Notes under the pieces: generated by a model
What the model saw: the letters and a program-made list of their open reading frames with translations, nothing else
Told to the model about the DNA's origin: nothing
The model's database searches: none
Source: JAJXZP01 sp963787185
GTDB taxonomy: Bacteria > Spirochaetota > Spirochaetia > Treponematales > Rectinemataceae
Direction: 5' to 3'
Assembly: GCA_963787185.1 (NCBI GenBank)
Contig: CAWBCC010000013.1
Location: 248,001 to 312,000, forward strand
DNA length: 64,000 nucleotides
Made by a program: the position numbers and the translations under genes
Shown here: positions 23,388 through 29,638 of the stretch, piece by piece
Numbering within the stretch: position 1 is the stretch's first letter
How the letters are laid out: every line of letters begins with the position of its first letter

Positions 23388-24240
23388 TTATTTCGTTCTA
23401 TCGAGCCATTCCTTGAACCTTGTTTCCATGGGTTCGAGCTTCATTGCTTCTTCGAAGGCGCGGCGAACCTCGGCGACCGGGGCTCCCCGCCGCTTCATGA
23501 CGCGACCCAAGTCGAACCATAACGGCGATGGCCGCGGGAAGGTCGTCTTTCGCGAGATACTCCCTGACGAGTTCCGTTGCGAGCGAGAGCGATCCGGGGG
23601 TCGCGGCAAAGGTGGTCTTCAAACGCTCCACCGCTCCCGAGGCGTCGCCTATCGCCTTGAGCTTGGATATGTCCTGCAGGGCCAGAATAGCTTTATACTC
23701 GGGGTGAGTTGATAATACGACCCGAAAATATGTCCGCTGCCCGTCGAAGTCGAATATAGTATATGGCATTGACGAGAGCTTCGCGCAACGCAATCAAGGG
23801 ATAACTCACCCACTGGGCCGCGCTGGTCCTGGTCGGGATCTTCTGAATGATCTTCACCAGGTACGCGCGGCGTCATCTGAAGCGGCTGAGTCTTGATATC
23901 CGGATACCTATCGCAGTCGATGCTTTCGCTGCCCGGGCGGATGTGGAATCGCCTGGGTGCTCCTTTGTCGGCATTCTCGGGCGCCTGATGCCGCCTCGGA
24001 TGGAGTCGGTCCTTTCGGAGGCAACACGGCCAGGTTATCCGCTTCTTCGATGCCGATGACGATATATCTGCCATTCACGTTTTGAAAATCATACGCGAAC
24101 GCCCATATGGTTCCTATGACTTGGGGACCGGTGGTTTTTCCGTCCCATGAGGCCTTGAACTCGACCCGGAGCGATTCTCCTTCTCGATCAAGAAGGTATT
24201 CGGCCCGAATGGGAAAATTATTCGCGAACTTGACAGCTCG
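23388..24240 (-). pseudogene. AlbA_2 / ATP-binding domain protein, multiply frameshifted
   Basis: The minus strand encodes, in successive frames: EYLLDREGESLRVEFKASWD, TTGPQVIGTIWAFAYDFQNV, NGRYIVIGIEEADNLAVLPP (AlbA_2 domain, about 24230-23990); KIIQKIPTRTSAAQWVSYPL and IALREALVNAIYYI (the HATPase-like region, about 23840-23770); then MPYTIFDFDGQRTYFRVVLS, THPEYKAILALQDISKLKAI and, after another shift, LGRVMKRRGAPVAEVRRAFE to 23388. At least three frameshifts break it. Intact relatives are predicted DNA-binding/ATP-binding proteins of unknown role. No intact start codon is visible. Confidence 0.6.
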
Positions 24241-24396
24241 TTTTGATTGTCCGAAATTTCAGAAGGATGCCTACACGATGTACGACATGGGATGTTTACC
24301 CAACATGCTTTGGCGGACAAAAGGAGATTACTTTGCAGGACAAACTTGTCACCCCGGTCACCGGGACCAACAAAGGGGCTTGGAGTGAGCAATGAC

Positions 24397-24804
24397 ATGA
24401 ACGGAAAGCTGAGGGTTCTCCTCTATATTATCGCAATCTACCTGGCGGTTTTCGGCCTGTTGTTTTTGTTTGCACCCAGCCTTGCCGAGCGATTTACCAA
24501 AACCACTCACGATCCCTCGCTAGGCTTACTTTATGGCCAGTACGCCCTCACATTTGCGTTTGCCTCATTTCTCGGTGCAAGGGGAAAAGAGGGCGGCGGC
24601 AAGCTGTCACTGGTGATATTGCTGCTCGTTGCCGGACAGGCGGTGGTTTTTGGATATCTGCTCCTTACCGGCATACAAGCATTCGCTCAGGCCGGTCCGC
24701 CGATTATCGTAAATGCGATATTGGCGATCCTGCTATTTTGGTTCAGACAAGGAAAGAAAGCGCGTACCCTAACCTGCGGTTCGAGCTTTATTGCTTATTC
24801 GCTT
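24397..24804 (+). CDS. Small four-helix membrane protein
   Basis: The start ATG 24397 is preceded by GGAGTGAGC. Hydrophobic segments: VLLYIIAIYLAVFGLLFLFA, LLYGQYALTFAFASFLGARG, LSLVILLLVAGQAVVFGYLL and IIVNAILAILLFWF, with FAPSLAERFTKTT between the first two, a pattern seen in small DUF4345-like membrane proteins. No stop precedes the hicB-like ATG at 24805, so the frame runs straight through to 25023. The original stop may have been lost, or the two products may be fused. A TTG-initiated 20-codon frame (24333-24395) with AAAGGAG lies just upstream. Confidence 0.6.
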
Positions 24805-25023
24805 ATGAAGACCGTGAAGATTGTGGTCGAGAAGCACCCGGACTGCTACGTTGCCTATCCCCTCGGGATGGAAGGCGTCGTCGTCGGGGAGGGCGATACC
24901 TACAACGAGGCCTTGACCGATGTCCAGTCCGCGATCAAGTTCCACATCGAGACTTTCGGGGACGACACTGTCCTCGATCAGTCTCCCGTCCTTGAAGCCT
25001 ATCTTGCGGAAGCGACTGTCTAG
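24805..25023 (+). CDS. HicB-like antitoxin (short form)
   Basis: 72 residues from ATG 24805: MKTVKIVVEKHPDCYVAYPL, GMEGVVVGEGDTYNEALTDV, QSAIKFHIETFGDD. This is the HicB/UPF0150 fold (beta strands, then the EAL..SAIKFHIE helix) without a C-terminal DNA-binding part. It is followed 2 bases later by a HicA-like frame. No clear ribosome-binding site precedes the ATG and the frame is continuous with the upstream membrane protein, so expression as a separate protein is uncertain. Confidence 0.75.
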   Translation: MKTVKIVVEKHPDCYVAYPLGMEGVVVGEGDTYNEALTDVQSAIKFHIETFGDDTVLDQSPVLEAYLAEATV

Positions 25024-25025
25024 AG

Positions 25026-25247
25026 GTGGACGCCTTCCCCAAAGACGCCCCCAAGCGTAAGGTCGTGAAGGCCCTCGAAGCCTTGGGCTTCGTGATCGTC
25101 CGGGAGCGTGAGCACATCGCGACGGTCAGGAACAACGGAGATGGGACGCGGACCCCGCTCACGATGCCCAACCACCCGACGATCAAGGGCGGTTCAGTCC
25201 TTTATCATACATGGCTCTATCCTTGGAAGACTCGACCAGGTCCCTAG
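25026..25247 (+). pseudogene. HicA-like toxin with a replaced C-terminus
   Basis: From GTG 25026: MDAFPKDAPKRKVVKALEAL, GFVIVREREHIATVRNNGDG, TRTPLTMPNHPTIKGG. The family's His in REREHIAT and MPNHPTIKG are present. After IKGG the frame turns to SVLYHTWLYPWKTRPGP, unlike the usual helical end (TLRTICxQAGI). The break suggests a deletion or frameshift at about 25195. Probably inactive. Confidence 0.6.
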
Positions 25248-25293
25248 CCTTGTTCATTGCTCCCCAGACCCCGATTTCTTCAGTCGCGCCCCG

Positions 25294-25339
25294 ATGGTAT
25301 ATACCATTCATATATCACAAGAAAAGGAATATACTCCTT
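25294..25339 (+). promoter_or_regulatory. vapBC promoter with two palindromic operators
   Basis: ATGGTATATACCAT (25294-25307) is a perfect palindrome; AAGGAATATACTCCTT (25324-25339) has 5-bp inverted arms. Between and over them lie TTCATA (25307-25312) and TATACT (25330-25335), 17 bases apart, a plausible sigma-70 promoter. VapB/VapBC binding here would block it, the standard autoregulation. Confidence 0.65.
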
Positions 25340-25364
25340 ATGGGGACCGTTGGGAGGATGCAAC

Positions 25365-25625
25365 ATGAGTCACGTAGCCAAGTTGTTTATTAACGGCCGA
25401 AGCCAGGCGGTGCGGCTGCCGGCGGCCTATCGGCTTGACGCAAAGGAAGTCTACATTCGCAAAGATCCGGAAACCGATGACATAATCTTGTCGCGAAAGC
25501 CAGAAAATTGGGACGAGTTTTTCGCCCTGCTTAAGGGGGCTAAGGTTCCAACCTCCTTTCTTGACGAAAAGGAGCGTGCTCAGGGGGCGCATGATCGCGA
25601 TCCGTTCCTGGGGTGGGATGAGTGA
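25365..25625 (+). CDS. vapB: VapB-type antitoxin (AbrB/SpoVT fold)
   Basis: 86 residues; ATG 25365 follows GGGAGGATGCAAC. MSHVAKLFINGRSQAVRLPA, AYRLDAKEVYIRKDPETDDI, ILSRKPENWDEFFALLKGAK: the classic VapB swapped-hairpin DNA-binding domain (NGRSQAVRLP) followed by the toxin-binding tail with Trp/Phe residues. It neutralises the overlapping VapC and represses the operon. Confidence 0.93.
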   Translation: MSHVAKLFINGRSQAVRLPAAYRLDAKEVYIRKDPETDDIILSRKPENWDEFFALLKGAKVPTSFLDEKERAQGAHDRDPFLGWDE

Positions 25626-26056
25626 CCCACTACATGCTCGACACCAATACGGTGAGCCACCTCATCAAGGAACATCCCGATGTGGTACGGCATGTGGTGG
25701 CTGTCCCTATGACATCTTTGTGTATTTCAGTCATCACCCACTGCGAATTGCTGTTTGGACTTGCTAAGCGGCCCGACGCTAAACGACTCCATCGTGTCGT
25801 GCAGGAATTTCTGCGGCGCGTCGATGTGCTTCCCTTGGATAGCTCCGTTGCCGAGCAGTACGGCACTTTGCGAGCTGCGATGGGACGAAAAGGGGGAATA
25901 CTGGCCCCGCTTGATCTGATCATTGCCACCCATGCGTTGAGCGTCGGCGCGGTGCTGGTAACAAACGACAAGGCGTTTGGGCAGGTGAACAATCTGCACG
26001 TCGAAGATTGGACAATAGGCAATAGAGGCCGTCCTGGCAAAAAGCAAATTCACTGA
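25622..26056 (+). CDS. vapC: VapC-type PIN-domain ribonuclease toxin
   Basis: 144 residues from GTG 25622, overlapping vapB by GTGA. PIN acidic residues are all present: Asp7 in YMLDTNTVSHLI, Glu in THCELLFGLAK, Asp in LAPLDLIIATHALS and Asp in LVTNDKAFGQV. Members cleave tRNA or rRNA in the cytoplasm; the target is unknown. The last 10 residues (RGRPGKKQIH) are unusual and may reflect a shifted stop. Intact module. Confidence 0.93.
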   Translation: MTHYMLDTNTVSHLIKEHPDVVRHVVAVPMTSLCISVITHCELLFGLAKRPDAKRLHRVVQEFLRRVDVLPLDSSVAEQYGTLRAAMGRKGGILAPLDLIIATHALSVGAVLVTNDKAFGQVNNLHVEDWTIGNRGRPGKKQIH

Positions 26057-26210
26057 AGTGCAATACTCGACGGACCTGGGCCGAGTCTTGCTGAGTTCCC
26101 CCTCTCACTGAGGCTTGGCCTATTGGGAGGGGGAGTTCATCACAACTCGCTTCATTTTTCATGAAATGGCCGATGTATTTGGTCTCAAACCCGACGAGAA
26201 GGAGTGTAGC

Positions 26211-26461
26211 ATGAAAACCGAGGATGTGACGGACAACTGAGTGGCGCAGGCCGGTATTGCAGGCTCTGGTCAGGGTGGGTAGTAGGAGTAACGATCGCTG
26301 CGGCGATCCTTATGATCGGCGCATACGCAAACCCCGCAGCAAGTGGGGAGGGCGCGACGACAAAAAGCCGGCAAGTTGTGGGCTCAGCCGGCTTCAGCGC
26401 GGGGTTAGCCTCCTTTGTCTCCCTGGCGTTTGACTCCTCGGGCACCCCCTATGTCGCCTAG
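26211..26461 (+). pseudogene. Remnant of an exported repeat/beta-propeller-type protein
   Basis: ATG 26211 has AAGGAG 8 bases upstream, but its frame stops after 9 codons (TGA 26238-26240). The +2 frame then gives a signal peptide, VVGVTIAAAILMIGAYANPA, followed by SRQVVGSAGFSAGLASFVSL, AFDSSGTPYVA and TAG 26459-26461. The phrase SLAFDSSGTPYVA is typical of repeated blades in secreted propeller-like proteins (SLALDSSGTPYVAYQD). One frameshift and early truncation make it a remnant. Confidence 0.5.
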
Positions 26462-26462
26462 G

Positions 26463-26741
26463 CGGGAATCAGCGCCTTTGGCGCTGACCTGCAAGGAAAT
26501 TGATAGTAGGAGGTCGCTTTCAGCGACCTGCGGTACGACCCTTCCAGCCTTCGCCATCCTGGCTCAGGCTTCCAGGGCCGGGGCAAGTCGCTGGCGGGAA
26601 TCGCCCTCCGAAGCTCGGCATCCTGCCTCGCTTCTGTGGGCCGGGGAAGGCGCTCTCGCCCACATCCATGTGGGCTCGACCACGCGACGTCCTCATCGAA
26701 TCGGACGTCCCGTGGAGCGCCTTCCCTTCGATTCCCGCCCA
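26463..26741. repeat. Palindrome-rich non-coding block downstream of ssrA
   Basis: Contains perfect hairpins CAGCGCC-TTT-GGCGCTG (26470-26486), AGGTCGCT-TTC-AGCGACCT (26511-26529) and CCCACATCCATGTGGG (about 26660-26675). Two related units of about 55-60 bp carry GGCATCCTGnCT...GGGCCGGGG-like sequence (from about 26545 and 26615). GGCGGGAATC recurs at 26462 and 26594 and is inverted near 26731. No convincing protein. Origin unknown. Confidence 0.55.
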
Positions 26742-26742
26742 T

Positions 26743-26780
26743 AAAAACCAAAAACCTCCTTGCGGAGGTTTTTTGGTTTT
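26743..26780 (-). terminator. Rho-independent terminator of ssrA
   Basis: On the minus strand CCAAAAAACCTCC, loop GCAA, GGAGGTTTTTGG is followed by TTTTTAT. It begins directly after the tmRNA discriminator base. Confidence 0.85.
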
Positions 26781-27134
26781 TGGAGGTGGCGGGAATCGAA
26801 CCCGCGTCCCCGGGCGCGAAGGGCGAGCGTCTACAGGTTTATCCGTCCTTTCGGGTTGTCGAGGAAGGGGCGGCGGGGCGACGCGCTTTCCTTCCCGTAT
26901 CCTGGGTTATGTCCTCCGCGCAATCCAGGCCCTGCGCGGAGCGAGCCTCGGTCGGTTACGGGCTTCGCGGCCGCTCGAGGCGGCGCAGTCGCGAGCCCGT
27001 CGCTTATCGACGCTTACGCGGCGAGAGCGAGGGTGCCGTTGTTGTTGGCACTTGAAGTTTGCCGAATCAGGAGATCGGCGGCTCCACCTGCAACCCGCGA
27101 TCCTGACCGCTCAGGTCGAGACCGGTGCACCCCC
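26781..27134 (-). ncRNA. ssrA: Transfer-messenger RNA
   Basis: 354 nt. The 5' end GGGGGTGCACCGGTCTCGACC pairs through GGGGGTG with CACCTCC before the discriminator A at 26781. The T arm GGTTCGATTCC and the acceptor stem form the tRNA-like 3' end. The reading frame gives the tag ANNNGTLALAA followed by TAA, ending in the LALAA-type degron recognised by ClpXP-class proteases. CCA is not encoded (AAA follows), so it must be added. Role: trans-translation rescue of stalled ribosomes with SmpB. A promoter is at 27166-27194 and a terminator at 26743-26780. The 3' end borders the accessory island, as is common for tmRNA integration sites. Confidence 0.95.
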
Positions 27135-27165
27135 GGTGCTTCCGGCGCATGGATCGTACACCTTC

Positions 27166-27194
27166 AATATAGCCGGCTGAGGCGCGGGGGTCAA
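27166..27194 (-). promoter_or_regulatory. Sigma-70 promoter of ssrA
   Basis: TTGACC (-35, 27189-27194) and TATATT (-10, 27166-27171), 17 bases apart on the minus strand. The -35 overlaps the mnmA stop codon. Predicted start near 27159, about 25 bases before the mature 5' end. Confidence 0.8.
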
Positions 27195-28285
27195 GGCAGC
27201 GGCTTTTCGATGATTCCGCCGCCGAGCACGAATCCTTCCGTGTCGTAGAGAACCACGGACTGCCCCGGCGCGACGGCCCGCTGGGCGAGCTCGAAATCTA
27301 CGCGGCATCCTCCCTCTCCATCGACGGCGGCCGTGCAGGGGACGGGCTTGTGGTTCTGGCGGATCTTCGCGAAGGCGCGGAAGGGTTGCGAGCCCATCGC
27401 GGGGTCCTGGAGGAAGAAATCGGAGGTCAGGAGGGATTCCGCGAAGAGGCCGGTGCCCGGACCGACTACTATGCGGTTGTTCTCGGCGTCGATGCGCAGG
27501 ACGTACAAGGCTTCGGTGCCCGAGCTTATGCCGAGACCTCGCCTTTGTCCGACGGTATAGTAGGGGAGGCCGCGGTGGCGCCCCAGGACTCGTCCGGCAC
27601 CGTCGACGATGTCTCCGCTTTCCGGGGCGGAGTCGGCGAACAGAGGCGCGTAGTCGCCGCCGGCGATGAAGTCCTGACTTTCCGGCTTGTCGGCGACCGC
27701 GAGACCGAGAGTGCGGGCCGTGCTTCGCACCTGCTCCTTCGAGAGCAGGCCCAGCGGAAAGCTGAGCTTGGCGAGCAGATCGGAAGGAAGACGATAGAGG
27801 AAATAGCTTTGATCCTTGGCCGTATCGAGGGCCGAACGCAGCCAGAACAGGCCGCCGCGCTCTTCGATTCGCGCGTAATGGCCCGTCGCGAAGCATTCGA
27901 AATCGATGCCCGCGAGCCGGGCCCGCTCGAGGAGAAAGCCGAACTTGAGCTCGCTGTTGCAGACGACGCAGGGGTTGGGCGTCCTGCCGCGCAGGTATTC
28001 CGAGCGGAAGTAGTCCACGACGCGGGACTCGTACTCGACCGTCAGATCGATAACGCGATACGATATGCCCAGCCCGGCGCAGAGGCTCTCGCATGCGGCG
28101 ATATCCTCTTCTTCGCCCGGGCCGTAGCAGGCGTGACGGGCGCTTTCCTGAACCTCGAGCGCTCCCGACCAGATCTTCATGGTGAGGCCGGAGACTTCGT
28201 GGCCTTCCCGGAGGAGAAGAGCTGCGGCGACCGCGGAATCGACTCCTCCGGACAGTCCCACGGCGATCCTGTGCGACTTTGTCAT
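27191..28285 (-). CDS. mnmA: tRNA-specific 2-thiouridylase MnmA, variant lacking the second catalytic Cys
   Basis: 364 residues. PP-loop VGLSGGVDSAVAA (9-20), HACYGPGEEEDIAACESLC, RTPNPCVVCNSELKFG (CxxC), FATGHYARI, DTAKDQSYFLYRL, and the C-terminal barrel from about 205 with YYTVGQRRGLGI. It makes 2-thiouridine at tRNA position 34 (Lys, Glu, Gln). The usual second catalytic Cys (SQ-I-C-F) is absent: the sequence reads KPESQDFIAGGDY. With NPCVVC this resembles a subgroup proposed to use an Fe-S cluster instead of the two-Cys relay. Directly upstream of ssrA, whose promoter overlaps the stop. Confidence 0.93.
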   Translation of the reverse strand: MTKSHRIAVGLSGGVDSAVAAALLLREGHEVSGLTMKIWSGALEVQESARHACYGPGEEEDIAACESLCAGLGISYRVIDLTVEYESRVVDYFRSEYLRGRTPNPCVVCNSELKFGFLLERARLAGIDFECFATGHYARIEERGGLFWLRSALDTAKDQSYFLYRLPSDLLAKLSFPLGLLSKEQVRSTARTLGLAVADKPESQDFIAGGDYAPLFADSAPESGDIVDGAGRVLGRHRGLPYYTVGQRRGLGISSGTEALYVLRIDAENNRIVVGPGTGLFAESLLTSDFFLQDPAMGSQPFRAFAKIRQNHKPVPCTAAVDGEGGCRVDFELAQRAVAPGQSVVLYDTEGFVLGGGIIEKPLP

Positions 28286-28459
28286 CGGGCGTCAGACTAG
28301 CATGGTCCGCGGAGGACCGTAAACTGTCCCACTTTCATTTATATTAAGAATCCGGAGCGAGCTTTCAGTTTTTATTCATTCCGTGATATGTTAGCTTCGA
28401 ACGAAAATGGCCGACCGTTCGGTCCAACTCGCACTTCGAGTGCATGCCGTGGAGCATCA

Positions 28460-29638
28460 ATGAACATCAGGCGCTTCCTGATACTTGGATTCGTTCTTCT
28501 TTCCGCGTGCGGTGTGGCCGCGGCGGAACCGGCTCCATCGCTGGAAAAATACCTTGCAGGACAGTTTCCCGACAATTCCGATGTGCGAGCCCGCCTGTTT
28601 TCGAGCGTCATAGGCGCGCCCCGCGAGCTCGCGGAGACCTTCGGCGAGCGAGCCTTGAAAAGCCGCGCCGGCGTCGTGACTGTGCGCACGGTCAAAGGCG
28701 ACGACGATTTCTTCGTGGAGTTCCTGAACGGCGCCGGGGCGTCATTCACTCAGGGCTCCTGCATCATCAAGCGAAGCAACGCCCGGGGCTATCTCGTCCA
28801 GGCCAAGATATATCTGCAGGACGATCCGGGCTGCTATCTTCGGCTTTACAGGGGCGGCGACGGAACGAGGATGGATGTCATCATGTACGGCGCCGTCGTC
28901 AAGAAAGGTCTTTATCTTTCGGGACTTCTCTACACGGTGCTCACGAGTCGCTTCAGCGACATAGTCGATGCCACCAGCTCTTCTTTCGACTGGAATACCG
29001 TCTTCGAGCTGGGCGCGAGGGAACCCTCGGCCGCCTTCGCCGCCTCCCTCCGCGGGGCTATCGCTTCCGCGCAGCCCTCCGCCGGAGAGGGGGGCGCGGG
29101 CGCTTCCGACCGCAAGGCCGACACCGGGAACGTTCCTACCGTCGCTCTCGCCTCGGCCTCCCCGGTCTCGGGGATGAGCCGCGCGAAGAGCATGGTCGTC
29201 GGGCGCGCCTATAAGATCGCAATCGCGGTCGACGCGGCTTCGAACGCGGATGCCCTCGTGGCTGAGCTCGGCGCCGCGGGTGAGTCGCCTCAGGAATTGA
29301 GGGCAGGCTCCGGAGATCCGGTCGAGTTCGACGACGATCGGGGCGGCCCGGACGTCAGCCTTCCGTACGACCGCTTCCCGGATTACGAGCCGGGCAAAGG
29401 CCTTCCCTTGTCGGCTCTCCGCGCGGCGATCTACCTGGATGACCTGGCCAATCCCGATTCCATATACGCCGTCCTGGGCGGCAAGCTTCGCTTCACGGTG
29501 GCTCCCACCTATGACGAGGTCGGCAGGCTCGACTTCGCCTTTTTCTCGAAGGATCGCGAACTCGACTGGACGGACATATCCCGCCAGAGCGGCGATGCGC
29601 TGCTCCGGGTCATCCGTCTGCGCGCCTCGCGAGGCTAG
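28460..29638 (+). CDS. Exported protein of unknown function
   Basis: 392 residues; ATG 28460 follows GTGGAGCATCA. Signal sequence MNIRRFLILGFVLLSACGVA contains LLSAC, a possible lipobox. The mature part has a first domain rich in aromatic strands (DDDFFVEFLNGAGASFTQGS, GYLVQAKIYLQDDPGCYLRL) and an Ala/Ser-rich linker (about 215-250), then DVSLPYDRFPDYEPGKGLPL and a C-terminal LDWTDISRQSGDALLRVIRL. I do not recognise the family. Its stop overlaps the convergent carB stop (CTAG at 29635-29638), leaving no room for a terminator between them. Confidence 0.8.
   Translation: MNIRRFLILGFVLLSACGVAAAEPAPSLEKYLAGQFPDNSDVRARLFSSVIGAPRELAETFGERALKSRAGVVTVRTVKGDDDFFVEFLNGAGASFTQGSCIIKRSNARGYLVQAKIYLQDDPGCYLRLYRGGDGTRMDVIMYGAVVKKGLYLSGLLYTVLTSRFSDIVDATSSSFDWNTVFELGAREPSAAFAASLRGAIASAQPSAGEGGAGASDRKADTGNVPTVALASASPVSGMSRAKSMVVGRAYKIAIAVDAASNADALVAELGAAGESPQELRAGSGDPVEFDDDRGGPDVSLPYDRFPDYEPGKGLPLSALRAAIYLDDLANPDSIYAVLGGKLRFTVAPTYDEVGRLDFAFFSKDRELDWTDISRQSGDALLRVIRLRASRG

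Noticed and set aside
26458..26751. 97-codon minus-strand frame in the palindrome block
   Set aside because: Overlaps several perfect hairpins and the ssrA terminator; composition looks non-coding.
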